DNA of 32,898 bases from Smithella sp. Its GTDB lineage: Bacteria; Desulfobacterota; Syntrophia; Syntrophales; Smithellaceae. Of this stretch, positions 15,613 through 23,853 are shown piece after piece. Within the stretch, counting starts at the first letter, position 1, and every line of letters begins with the position of its first letter. The stretch lies in assembly GCA_017993615.1 (NCBI GenBank), contig JAGOMJ010000025.1:1-32898 (forward strand), written 5' to 3'. The translations under genes and the position numbers were made by a program. Under the pieces are notes generated by a model. It was not told the origin of the DNA. It worked only from the letters and a program-made list of their open reading frames with translations, and searched no databases.

Positions 15613-17329
15613 ACTGGCCAAAACTGCCGGCTTTTGCATGGGGGTGCGCCGGGCTGTGGATATCGTACTGGACATAGCCCAGCATGAAAAAAACCGCCGC
15701 ATCTATACCTACGGGCCGCTGATTCACAATCCCCAGACGATCGAACTGCTGAAAAGCCGCGGCATCAAACCGATTACCCATATTGATGAAATCGAAGATA
15801 AAGAAAATGCCATTTTGATCATACGCGCGCACGGCATCGCCCCGGCAGAAAGAAAAAAAATTAAAGAAACCGGCATTAAAGTGGTGAACGCAACGTGCCC
15901 GAAGGTCGGTTACGTCCAGTCCATTATCAAAAAACATGCCGCACAGACATACACGGTTGTCATCGTCGGGGATAAGGAACATCCCGAGGTCGACGGCCTG
16001 CTGGGGTATACCGACGGCCGGGGCATTATTATTTCCACAGAAGAGGAAGTGAATAAAATTCCTTGCCTGGAAAAGGTCTGCGTGGTTGCCCAAACAACGC
16101 AAAACCTTGACGAGTATCAAAAGATCGTCGAAAAGATCAAACAGCTCTGTCCGCAGGCGGTGGTGTTCAATACAATTTGTTTGTCCACCGAACAGAGACA
16201 AGCAGAAGTGATTGACATGGCCGGTGAGATGGATGCGATGTTCATCGTCGGCGGTAAAAACAGCGCCAATACCAAACGGTTGGCTGATCTCGCCCGCAAA
16301 AACCAACCCTCAACATTTCATATTGAAACACCGGCAGATATGGAAAAAATCGACCTCGGCCCGTATAATAAAATCGGTGTTTCGGCCGGGGCGTCCACGC
16401 CCAACTGGATTCTGGACAGAGTCATAGACAAAATCACGGAAGGACGAAGCCGTAAGTTGAAAAATCTGGGAAAACTGCTCACTCTTTGGACATTCCTCGT
16501 TAAAACGGATATTTTCTCCGCCATCGGCGCCGGTTGCCTGTGCCTTGTCTGCATGTTGCTGCAGACCATGACCGTCCGTTTTTCATTTATTCTGATTGCC
16601 TCTCTTTTCGTTTACGGCATGCATGTCTTAAACCGTCTGATCAGCCGTAAACCGGCGGGGCTCGTCGGATCTTTCAGAGAAGAATATTATATACGGCACG
16701 AGAATATATTTTTTGTCACTTCCTTATTTTCCATTATTCTTGCGCTGGTACTGGCCTTTCAGCAATCGCTGGCTGTTTTCTTTTCCCTGCTGATCATTTC
16801 ACTGGGGGGCGTGCTTTATAATATGCAACTGCTTTCCCCAAGGTGGAACTTCCAAAGTCTTAAAGATGTGCCCGGTTCAAAAAACATATTTATGTCCATA
16901 GCCTGGGCGGTGGCCGCTGCGTTTTTACCCTCTATCCATGAGACCCCCTTTCCGGATGCCGGCCTTTTGGTTGCATTTTTCTTTGTTTTCTGCATCGTTT
17001 TTATTCGTTCAGCCATGTCGGACATTCTGGAGATACAAAGCGACAAACTGATCGGCAAGGAAACGTTTCCCGTGCTGTTCGGTAAAACACGCGCCTTGAA
17101 TATCCTGAAGATTATCTCATTGATATTATTCGCTATTTTACTTTTTGCATCGCCTTCAGGATGGACGTCATCCCTGAGTTTTCCGCTGATGTTTTGTTTA
17201 TTATATCTGTGGATTTGTTTCCTGTTTTGTGATAAAAGACCCGTGCTTTCTGGAGCGGTTAAGGAAGGCCTTCTGGAAACCAGCTACATTATAGCTGGTT
17301 TTTGTGTTTTGCTGTGGCTGATTTTCTGA
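15602..17329 (+). CDS. ispH: IspH (HMBPP reductase) fused to UbiA-type prenyltransferase domain
   Basis: 575 residues, about twice the usual IspH length (about 285-315). Residues 1-282 are a complete IspH, the [4Fe-4S] enzyme converting HMBPP to IPP and DMAPP: cluster ligands Cys12 ('GFCMGVRRA'), Cys99 ('NATCPKVG') and the Cys of 'NTICLSTEQ', plus His42, His and Glu of 'EHPEVDG', the Thr of 'AQTTQN', Ser and Asn of 'GKNSANT', and the Ser of 'SAGASTPNW'. Residues about 290-575 are a membrane domain with about eight helices resembling UbiA. The second Asp-rich motif is largely kept ('SDKLIGKETFPVLFG', Asp474 and Asp481), but the first (NDxxDxxxD) reads 'NRLISRK' from Asn344, without its Asp residues. 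The reading frame is continuous through the linker. The fusion could channel IPP/DMAPP to a membrane acceptor. Confidence 0.9.
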   Translation: MEIRLAKTAGFCMGVRRAVDIVLDIAQHEKNRRIYTYGPLIHNPQTIELLKSRGIKPITHIDEIEDKENAILIIRAHGIAPAERKKIKETGIKVVNATCPKVGYVQSIIKKHAAQTYTVVIVGDKEHPEVDGLLGYTDGRGIIISTEEEVNKIPCLEKVCVVAQTTQNLDEYQKIVEKIKQLCPQAVVFNTICLSTEQRQAEVIDMAGEMDAMFIVGGKNSANTKRLADLARKNQPSTFHIETPADMEKIDLGPYNKIGVSAGASTPNWILDRVIDKITEGRSRKLKNLGKLLTLWTFLVKTDIFSAIGAGCLCLVCMLLQTMTVRFSFILIASLFVYGMHVLNRLISRKPAGLVGSFREEYYIRHENIFFVTSLFSIILALVLAFQQSLAVFFSLLIISLGGVLYNMQLLSPRWNFQSLKDVPGSKNIFMSIAWAVAAAFLPSIHETPFPDAGLLVAFFFVFCIVFIRSAMSDILEIQSDKLIGKETFPVLFGKTRALNILKIISLILFAILLFASPSGWTSSLSFPLMFCLLYLWICFLFCDKRPVLSGAVKEGLLETSYIIAGFCVLLWLIF

Positions 17330-17370
17330 CACCGGCTATTCTGATCTGATGACGAGGCGGTTTTTGTTCA

Positions 17371-17967
17371 ATGATTAAAAAAAAATCTTATGTCTTTGTA
17401 TGGATTGCCCTTATTCTAACCATTGCCGGTTGCGGCGGTTTGCACTTTTCTCAACTGGCGCCGGAGGCCATCGATTTTCATCCGCAGAGTATTGCTGTTT
17501 TTCCGATTGAAGTCTGGAATCACAAAGAACCCGATAACAGAACGGTGGTCCAACAGATTGTGGCCGGCTCACTGATTGCCAAGAAATTGTTTACTTCTGT
17601 CACAGACGCGGAAAAACTGCAAAAACAGATGCAAAATGATGAACTATTGAAAAAAACAGCGGAAGAGTATTTTTCCAAACTGCAACTTCTGAAGTTTTCC
17701 GATGCTGATTTAAGTAGGAAAATCGGTGACATCCTGCAGGTTGACGGTATTCTGCTGTTATCCGTTGACGAATGGAAATATTTCGTTGAGGCAGATAAGA
17801 AAATGGCGCAGGTCAGTTTGACAATGGAGCTGTATGATGTTACGAACGGCAAATTAATGTGGAAAGCCAATCACACCATCAAGAAGGATTATGTATTAAT
17901 AAAACCGGGTTTGCCTGATATGGCCCGGGATGTCGCAAACAAAATGGTTTATTACATGCCGCATTGA
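17371..17967 (+). CDS. Lipoprotein, possibly GNA1162/DUF799-like
   Basis: A 198-residue predicted outer- or inner-membrane lipoprotein. Seen: a basic n-region 'MIKKKSY', a hydrophobic core, and the lipobox 'TIAGC' with lipidation at Cys21. The mature part has an alternating pattern ('SIAVFPIEVWNH', 'VDGILLLSVDEWKYF', 'VSLTMELYDVTNGKLMW') resembling the TolB N-terminal/GNA1162 (DUF799) fold often found in envelope-assembly lipoproteins. The family match is a visual impression only. It begins 41 bases after the IspH-UbiA gene, in the same direction and before the operon terminator, so co-transcription is likely, but a link to isoprenoid work is not shown. Confidence 0.75.
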   Translation: MIKKKSYVFVWIALILTIAGCGGLHFSQLAPEAIDFHPQSIAVFPIEVWNHKEPDNRTVVQQIVAGSLIAKKLFTSVTDAEKLQKQMQNDELLKKTAEEYFSKLQLLKFSDADLSRKIGDILQVDGILLLSVDEWKYFVEADKKMAQVSLTMELYDVTNGKLMWKANHTIKKDYVLIKPGLPDMARDVANKMVYYMPH

Positions 17968-18014
17968 AAAGAAGGACTTGAAAAATAAGAAAAAACGGAA
18001 TAGGGAGAACCTCC

Positions 18015-18236
18015 ATGAAAGAAGACGTACAGAAAGCCATTGATACCATCAGGCCCAGTCTGCAGGCGGACGGCGGCGATGTGGAACTGGTCGATGTCAG
18101 CGATGACGGCACAGTCAAGGTCAGGTTAACCGGCGCCTGCCACGGATGCCCTATGGCGCAGATGACGTTAAAAATGGGAATAGAAAAAGTCATTAAGAAA
18201 CTGGTCCCCGGAGTTAAAGAGATCGTGGCCGTCTGA
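18015..18236 (+). CDS. NifU C-terminal domain Fe-S scaffold protein
   Basis: A 73-residue protein consisting only of the NifU C-terminal (NFU) domain. Seen: 'SLQADGGDVELVDVSDDG' and the cluster-binding 'GACHGCPMAQMTL' with the CxxC pair. Such stand-alone NFU proteins assemble or carry [4Fe-4S] clusters to client enzymes. A GGAG site precedes ATG 18015. It lies between the lipoprotein and a 2[4Fe-4S] ferredoxin in the operon that also encodes the [4Fe-4S] enzyme IspH, so delivery of clusters to IspH or to the ferredoxin is a reasonable but unproven role. Confidence 0.93.
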   Translation: MKEDVQKAIDTIRPSLQADGGDVELVDVSDDGTVKVRLTGACHGCPMAQMTLKMGIEKVIKKLVPGVKEIVAV

Positions 18237-18332
18237 GCCGTTTCGCACATCAGCAACGGGAAAGTGGCTTTTTAAGAACAATCGTTTCCTGACAAGACAA
18301 AGCGGGAAAGGTGTATTTTAAAATAACGATAA

Positions 18333-18527
<195 letters not shown>

Positions 18528-18548
18528 TTCACAGACGAAAAATCAGCT

Positions 18549-18599
18549 CCGGGAATAAATCTGCTTTTACGCATTGATTCATTCCCGGTTTTATTTTTT
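18549..18599 (+). terminator. Rho-independent terminator of the isoprenoid operon
   Basis: CCGGGAAT at 18549-18556 pairs with ATTCCCGG at 18581-18588. After one mismatch the stem continues as AATC (18558-18561) with GATT (18576-18579), giving about 12 bp around a 14-base loop. A T-rich tract (18589-18599) follows at once. It separates the ferredoxin gene from tmk. Confidence 0.88.
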
Positions 18600-18651
18600 A
18601 AAACACGGTTACCGGTTCATTGCGCCGTTGCGCAGGTGAAAGCGGAGTCAC

Positions 18652-19302
18652 ATGATCAAGGCAAAAAAATTTATCACCTTTGAGGGTATCGAAGGTTCGG
18701 GAAAATCGACGCAGATCAAGCTCGTCGCCGAATATCTGCAAAACCAGGGCGTTGAACTGATTGTCACGCAAGAACCTTCCGGAACGGACATCGGGCGACA
18801 GATCGCCGGCATTCTTTTCCACCGCAGGCACAATCATCTGTGCGCAGAAGCAGAAATGTTTTTATTCTGCGCCGCCCGGGCCCAACATGTCCGGGACGTC
18901 ATTCTACCCGCCCTCCGGCAGGGGACACTCGTGTTATGCGATCGCTTTTCCGACGCCACCTACGCCTATCAGGGTTTCGGACGCGGCCTCGATCAGAAAT
19001 TCATCGGCGCGGTCAATGATTATTCCGCGATGCAGTTGAAACCGGACATGACCTTATTGTTTGACCTGCCGGTGGAAACCGGACTGGAAAGGGCAACGGC
19101 GCGCAACAATCGACTCGCCGACCCGGCCGCCACCGACCGGTTTGAAAGGGAGACTCTGGATTTTCACCGTCGCATCCGTGAAGGGTATCTGACTATTTTA
19201 AATAATGAACCGGAACGTTTCCGCCTGATTGACGCCACCCGGAAGATTCCGGTCATTCAGGAAGAGGTGCGTCGTCACATAAGCAGTTTTATCAAGGTCT
19301 AA
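18652..19302 (+). CDS. tmk: Thymidylate kinase
   Basis: A 216-residue P-loop kinase that phosphorylates dTMP to dTDP for DNA synthesis. Seen: the P-loop 'FEGIEGSGKSTQIKL', the 'TQEPSGTDIGRQI' motif, the 'DRFSDATYAYQGFGRG' motif contacting thymidine, and a lid region beginning 'RATARNNRLAD'. Length is normal (about 205-215). It is the first gene of the tmk-holB-ricT-metG block common in bacteria. A GGAG site lies shortly before ATG 18652. It begins 53 bases after the upstream terminator, so a promoter is expected in the small gap, though I cannot pick one out. Confidence 0.97.
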   Translation: MIKAKKFITFEGIEGSGKSTQIKLVAEYLQNQGVELIVTQEPSGTDIGRQIAGILFHRRHNHLCAEAEMFLFCAARAQHVRDVILPALRQGTLVLCDRFSDATYAYQGFGRGLDQKFIGAVNDYSAMQLKPDMTLLFDLPVETGLERATARNNRLADPAATDRFERETLDFHRRIREGYLTILNNEPERFRLIDATRKIPVIQEEVRRHISSFIKV

Positions 19303-19335
19303 AATCATCTTTTTAAAAGAATTTTTTCAGGCATT

Positions 19336-20316
19336 ATGTCGCTCGGCAATATTTACGGTCACGAAAAAAAAATTGACATGCTCCGCAAAACCCTCGCCCG
19401 CCGGCGAATCGCGCACGCCTATCTCTTCAGCGGTCCTTCGGCGACCGGCAAGAAAACGCTGGCTGTGGAATTCGTCAAGGCCGTCAATTGCATAAGTTCG
19501 GATGACCGGCATGATGCCTGCGATGCCTGTCCGTCCTGCCGCAAAATTCAACATGCCAGTCATCCGGATATTTTTTTTGTGGAACCCGAGGGCCAGTTCA
19601 TCCGCATCGCTTCCATCCGTCAGATCCAGGAGCGAACCACCTGCCGGCCGCTGGAGGCCAAAAAAAGAGCTTTTATTATTGATGATGCCGATAGAATGAA
19701 TGAGGAATCCGCCAATGCCCTTTTGAAAATGCTGGAAGAACCGTCGCCGGCCAATATGCTGATTCTGATCACAACGAGGCCGCACGCTATGCTTCAGACC
19801 ATCATTTCCCGCTGCCAGCACATCCACTTTAATCCGCTGGCCGTCGAAACGGTGGCGCGGTTTCTCGTATCCGAAAAAAACATGGAGCATTCAAGGGCAA
19901 TGCTGCTGGCCGCGTTATCCGGCGGAACAATCGGCAACGCGCTGGAGCTCAACCAAGAGGAAGTTGTCGCGTACCGGACCGAACTGTTCAACACGCTGGC
20001 CCTGACCGACCGGAAAGAGCCTTTCAGCCTGATCCATTTTGCCTCTTTTCTGGGCCAGAAAAAAAAGGAAATCCGGCAGAGCCTGAATATTCTGAACACG
20101 TTCTTTCGCGATGTGCTGGTTTTCAAGGAAGTCGGCCAGAAAGGAATGCTGATCAATCAGGACAATACGCCTCTGATTGCGGCCTGCGCGGCCAGATTGA
20201 CCGGAAAGCAGATTCTGCAAAACATTGCGCAGATAGAAAAAGCGGGGGACATCATCGAACAAAACGTCAACAAATCATTGACATTGGAAACAATGGCATT
20301 TAAGCTGAATTATTAA
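19336..20316 (+). CDS. holB: DNA polymerase III delta' subunit
   Basis: A 326-residue AAA+ subunit of the clamp loader. Seen: N-terminal 'RRRIAHAYLFSGPSATGKKT' with a near-complete P-loop, a four-Cys zinc module ('CDACPSCRKI' plus an earlier Cys), 'AFIIDDADRMNEESANALLK' (Walker B), 'LEEPSPANMLILIT', and the SRC motif in 'IISRCQHIHF'. The C-terminal third is helical collar. Length is normal (about 310-340). tmk ends 33 bases upstream and ricT begins 17 bases downstream, supporting one operon. The ribosome binding site before ATG 19336 is weak (CAGG). Confidence 0.95.
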   Translation: MSLGNIYGHEKKIDMLRKTLARRRIAHAYLFSGPSATGKKTLAVEFVKAVNCISSDDRHDACDACPSCRKIQHASHPDIFFVEPEGQFIRIASIRQIQERTTCRPLEAKKRAFIIDDADRMNEESANALLKMLEEPSPANMLILITTRPHAMLQTIISRCQHIHFNPLAVETVARFLVSEKNMEHSRAMLLAALSGGTIGNALELNQEEVVAYRTELFNTLALTDRKEPFSLIHFASFLGQKKKEIRQSLNILNTFFRDVLVFKEVGQKGMLINQDNTPLIAACAARLTGKQILQNIAQIEKAGDIIEQNVNKSLTLETMAFKLNY

Positions 20317-20333
20317 AAAAGGGTGGATGGACA

Positions 20334-21092
20334 TTGCTTGTAAATATCATTGGAGTTAAATTCAAGAAAGAAGGCCGGATCTATAACTTTGACGCCGCCG
20401 ATCTTATCCTGCACCGGGATGAACAGGTGCTTGTCGAAACCGACAGCGGCCTGGCGCTGGGCACTGTCGTCACGGATGTGAAGCGATGCGAGCCGTCGGC
20501 CGTTCCGGCCAATCTCAAAAAAATAATCCGCAAGGTGACGGACGACGATTTAAAGATCAGAAAAGAGAATGACGCGCTGGAACAGGAGGCCTGGAAATTC
20601 TGTCTGGAAAGAATTCGCAAACGCGAGCTTTCCATGAAACTGGTGAATGTCGACTGCCTTTTTGAAAAAAACAAAATTATTTTTTACTTTACAGCGGACA
20701 GCAGGGTGGATTTTCGGGAACTTGTCAAGGATCTGGTCCAGAAGTTCAAAACGAGAATCGAGCTCAAACAGATCGGCGCCCGTCAGGAAACGCGGATTAC
20801 CAAAGGACTGGGAATTTGCGGCCGGATGGTGTGCTGTGCCGGCATCCTGCAAAATCTCGAACGAGTCACGGTCAAGATGGCCAAGGAACAAAGCATGTCG
20901 CTGAATCCTGAAAAAATTTCAGGCCTGTGCGGAAGGCTGATGTGCTGCCTGGCCTTCGAATACGACGGCTATGCCGGAAAGAAAAAAGCCGCCAAAGCGG
21001 CCAAAACGTCCGGCAGCGCCACTGAAGCACAGGAAGAAAAGCAAACGCTGGATCTGGAAAAGATGGATGACATTGATCATCTTCAGTCATGA
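20334..21092 (+). CDS. ricT: RicT/YaaT-family PSP1 domain protein
   Basis: A 252-residue PSP1 C-terminal-domain protein. In Bacillus subtilis the homologue YaaT (RicT) joins RicA and RicF in a complex that binds Fe-S clusters and promotes RNA processing; in Gram-negative anaerobes the role is less clear. Seen: the N-terminal 'NIIGVKFKKEGRIYNFDAAD', the central 'FYFTADSRVDFRELVKDL', and the two conserved Cys clusters 'GICGRMVCC' and 'GLCGRLMCCLAFEYDGY'. The C-terminal 40 residues are charged and low in complexity. The start is TTG 20334, after a GGTGGATGG tract. The stop overlaps the metG start by four bases. Confidence 0.93.
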   Translation: MLVNIIGVKFKKEGRIYNFDAADLILHRDEQVLVETDSGLALGTVVTDVKRCEPSAVPANLKKIIRKVTDDDLKIRKENDALEQEAWKFCLERIRKRELSMKLVNVDCLFEKNKIIFYFTADSRVDFRELVKDLVQKFKTRIELKQIGARQETRITKGLGICGRMVCCAGILQNLERVTVKMAKEQSMSLNPEKISGLCGRLMCCLAFEYDGYAGKKKAAKAAKTSGSATEAQEEKQTLDLEKMDDIDHLQS

Positions 21093-23005
21093 ATGGAGAA
21101 ACGTCACATATGCCGAAATCATTTTATATCACGACACCGATTTACTATGTTAATGCTTCACCGCATATCGGGCATGCTTATACGACCATTGTCGCCGATG
21201 TGCTGGCCCGATATCACCGCATGATCGGAGATAAAACGTTTTTCGTTACCGGAACCGACGAACACGGCGATAAAATCGCCGAGGCGGCGCAGAAAGCCGG
21301 ATTAACCCCGAAACAATACGCGGATAACATCAGCGCCCAGTTTCGCGCCCTTTGTCCGCAACTTGCCATCTCGAATGATTATTTCATCAGAACCACCGAC
21401 GCCAATCACATCGAAACCGTGCGCTATATTCTTCAGAAGGTGTACGATGCCGGCGATATTTATTTCGGGAGTTACGGCGGTTACTACTGTTTCGGCTGCG
21501 AGCGATTTCTCACCGAAAAGGAAATCGTCGACGGTAAATGTCCGGAACACGGCCGGGAACCTCAGTATATTGAAGAGAAAAATTATTTTTTCAAAATGAG
21601 CAAATATCAGGACTGGCTCATCGACCATATCAAAAAGAACCCCGAATTCATCCGGCCGGAGAGATACAGAAATGAAGCGCTGGCTTTTTTACGCGATCCC
21701 CTGGAAGACCTTTGCATTTCCCGCCCCAAAACCAGACTGGAATGGGGGATTACCCTGCCGTTTGATGAGCAGTATGTTACCTATGTCTGGTTCGATGCCC
21801 TGATTAATTACGTCACCGCCGTGGGGTATCCCGAGGGGGAGCATTTCAAGACCTTCTGGCCGGTCGCCGAACACCTCATCGCCAAGGATATCTTAAAACC
21901 GCACGGCATCTACTGGCCGACGATGCTGAAAGCGGCGGGTATTGAACCTTATCAGCACCTGAACGTGCACGGGTACTGGAACTCCGATCAGAGCAAAATG
22001 TCCAAAAGCCTCGGCAATATCGTCCGCCCGCTGGATTTGAAGGATAAATACGGTCTGGATGCGTTTCGATATTTTCTTTTAAGGGACATGGTTTTCGGTC
22101 TGGATTCCAATTTCTCCGAGGATGCTTTTGTCGGTCGCCTGAATTCCGATCTGGCCAACGATCTGGGAAACCTGGTCAGTCGCGCCATTACCATGGCCAT
22201 CAAATATTGCGGCGGCAGAGTGCCGGCCGTTGCAGGCGATGAAAAAAATCCGGCCCTTCGCGAGGCCGCTTTGAAAGCCGTCTTAGACGTTGAGGCGAGT
22301 TTCAGGGATATGTCTCTGCACAAAGCCCTGATTGCCGTCTGGGATTTCATTAATATCACCAACAAATACATCGTCGAAAACGAGCCTTGGTCGCTGGCCA
22401 AAGACCCGGCCAACGGTAAAAAATTAACGGCGGTCATGTATGATCTGCTTTCGGCGCTGCACGCGATCGCCGTCATGCTTTCGCCTTTCATGCCGCAAAC
22501 GGCGGAAAAGATTCTCCGACAGATCGGATGCGAAAAAACCGAAGGTCTGAAACTGGACGACATCAAAACGGACAACGCATTGAAAACAGGCCAGGTCCTG
22601 ACCCGCAGCGATGCCCTGTTCCCGCGTATTGTTCAGCAAAAAGAAAAACCCGAGGATCAGAAAGCAGCCATGACCGACCTCAAGCCGGAAATAGATTATG
22701 AAACATTTTCAAAAGTGGATTTACGCGCCGCAACGATTCTCGCGGCTCACGCCGTACCCAAATCCAACAAACTTGTAAAACTGACGGTGGACATCGGCGA
22801 AGAACGCACCGTCGTGGCCGGCATCGGCAAGGATTACAAACCGGAAGACCTTATCGGAAAACAAATCGTGATTGTGGCGAATTTAAAACCGGCAAAGTTG
22901 ATGGGGGTAGAATCCCGAGGCATGCTGCTGGCCACCGACACGCCAGAAGGATTAACCCTTCTGACGTTCGACCGCGCGGCAAAAACAGGAGGAAAAATCC
23001 GCTAG
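21089..23005 (+). CDS. metG: Methionyl-tRNA synthetase with C-terminal tRNA-binding domain
   Basis: A 638-residue class I synthetase that charges tRNA-Met. Seen: HIGH-type motif 'ASPHIGHAYT', a zinc knuckle with 'CFGCE' and 'CPEHG', KMSKS in 'DQSKMSKSLGN', an anticodon-binding helical domain, and from about residue 535 an OB-fold tRNA-binding domain of the Trbp111/EMAP-II kind ('FSKVDLRAATILAAHAVPKS'). The short-knuckle layout is that of the Bacillus/Thermus type. ATG 21089 overlaps the ricT stop; ATG 21110 is an in-frame alternative that starts at 'MPKSFYIT', the usual family N-terminus. It is the last gene of the block. Confidence 0.97.
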   Translation: MNGETSHMPKSFYITTPIYYVNASPHIGHAYTTIVADVLARYHRMIGDKTFFVTGTDEHGDKIAEAAQKAGLTPKQYADNISAQFRALCPQLAISNDYFIRTTDANHIETVRYILQKVYDAGDIYFGSYGGYYCFGCERFLTEKEIVDGKCPEHGREPQYIEEKNYFFKMSKYQDWLIDHIKKNPEFIRPERYRNEALAFLRDPLEDLCISRPKTRLEWGITLPFDEQYVTYVWFDALINYVTAVGYPEGEHFKTFWPVAEHLIAKDILKPHGIYWPTMLKAAGIEPYQHLNVHGYWNSDQSKMSKSLGNIVRPLDLKDKYGLDAFRYFLLRDMVFGLDSNFSEDAFVGRLNSDLANDLGNLVSRAITMAIKYCGGRVPAVAGDEKNPALREAALKAVLDVEASFRDMSLHKALIAVWDFINITNKYIVENEPWSLAKDPANGKKLTAVMYDLLSALHAIAVMLSPFMPQTAEKILRQIGCEKTEGLKLDDIKTDNALKTGQVLTRSDALFPRIVQQKEKPEDQKAAMTDLKPEIDYETFSKVDLRAATILAAHAVPKSNKLVKLTVDIGEERTVVAGIGKDYKPEDLIGKQIVIVANLKPAKLMGVESRGMLLATDTPEGLTLLTFDRAAKTGGKIR

Positions 23006-23029
23006 CCGCTCTCCCGCAGCAAGAGCGGC
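23005..23029 (-). terminator. Hairpin between convergent metG and DsbC-like genes
   Basis: GCCGCTCT at 23005-23012 and AGAGCGGC at 23022-23029 form a perfect 8-bp GC-rich stem with a 9-base loop. On the minus strand a T-run (complement of the A tract near 22993-22997) follows after about seven bases, so it most likely ends the minus-strand DsbC-like transcript and may also slow the plus-strand one. Confidence 0.5.
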
Positions 23030-23043
23030 CGGCCTTATGAAAA

Positions 23044-23742
23044 TCAGTCTTTGAGAAGTTTCTCGATCAGCGCAACATCAAATCCGTCCACAACCTGGCC
23101 TTTAATGTAGAATAAAGGCGTTCCCCGCAGTCCGACCTGCGACGCAAGCTGCACATGCGTCTTTATTTTTTCATCGATTTTGGCATCCGCGCACACATTC
23201 AGACTGGCGTTATTGTCGAGCTTGCCTTTCATGACATCGTCATATGTTTTTAAAACGTCCTTGGAACAATAAATATGTTTGATTTGATCTGCGGATTCTT
23301 TGGACAGCGGGAAAAAGAAAACATGCATGGTCACATCTTTGCGCTGGGAAAAGAACTGATAGGCCTGACGGCAATGGTAACAATGGGGATCCATAAATTC
23401 AACAATGATTTTTTTTCCGTTACCGATCTTGAGAGCGTTCTCCAGAGGCAATTTCTCCATCTTCTGCGCCATCTTCTTTAAAAGACTATCACGGGTGATG
23501 TTGACGCCGCTTTTGGACACCAGGGTGCCGTAAAGCACGATCTCGTCCTTCGGCATGTAATAGTAAAGCTGATTGCCGCTATACACTTCATAAATTCCCT
23601 TGATGGATGTGGGTACGATACTTTCAAACTTGTTTTTCGGAAAACTTTTTTTGAACTGGTCCTCCACCGATGCGTTTTTGGCAAATATCACAACCGGGAT
23701 CAGACAAAGCACAAACAAAATAATGGCCGTAAGTTTTTTCAC
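23044..23742 (-). CDS. DsbC/DsbG-like periplasmic thiol-disulfide protein
   Basis: A 232-residue exported thioredoxin-fold protein. Seen: a signal peptide ('MKKLTAIILFVLCLIPVVIFAK'-like, cut after Ala), an N-terminal dimerisation-like region ('SIKGIYEVYSGNQLYYYMPKD', reminiscent of the DsbC N-domain), the active-site 'DPHCYHCRQAY' (CxxC), and the cis-Pro loop 'LRGTPLFYIKG'. A further Cys pair ('IYCSKD' and 'NVCADA') may form a structural disulfide. The family rearranges or reduces wrong disulfides in periplasmic proteins; DsbD-type partners are not in view. GTG start with AAGGAGG six bases upstream, and a strong promoter lies at 23771-23798. Confidence 0.92.
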   Translation of the reverse strand: MKKLTAIILFVLCLIPVVIFAKNASVEDQFKKSFPKNKFESIVPTSIKGIYEVYSGNQLYYYMPKDEIVLYGTLVSKSGVNITRDSLLKKMAQKMEKLPLENALKIGNGKKIIVEFMDPHCYHCRQAYQFFSQRKDVTMHVFFFPLSKESADQIKHIYCSKDVLKTYDDVMKGKLDNNASLNVCADAKIDEKIKTHVQLASQVGLRGTPLFYIKGQVVDGFDVALIEKLLKD

Positions 23743-23770
23743 AGGGAACCTCCTTCATAAATCATGGGAT

Positions 23771-23798
23771 ATTATAAAACAATCCATCGATCCGTCAA
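23771..23798 (-). promoter_or_regulatory. Sigma-70-type promoter of the DsbC-like gene
   Basis: On the minus strand, TTGACG (23798-23793) and a perfect TATAAT (23776-23771) are separated by 16 bases. The expected start near 23764 leaves a leader of about 20 bases containing the AAGGAGG site. It shows that the DsbC-like gene can be expressed independently of the upstream HD-GYP gene. Confidence 0.8.
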
Positions 23799-23853
23799 GC
23801 GTATCCGTGGAATCGCCGTTTTTTCAATTTGTATCCGGTACGTATATATCATC

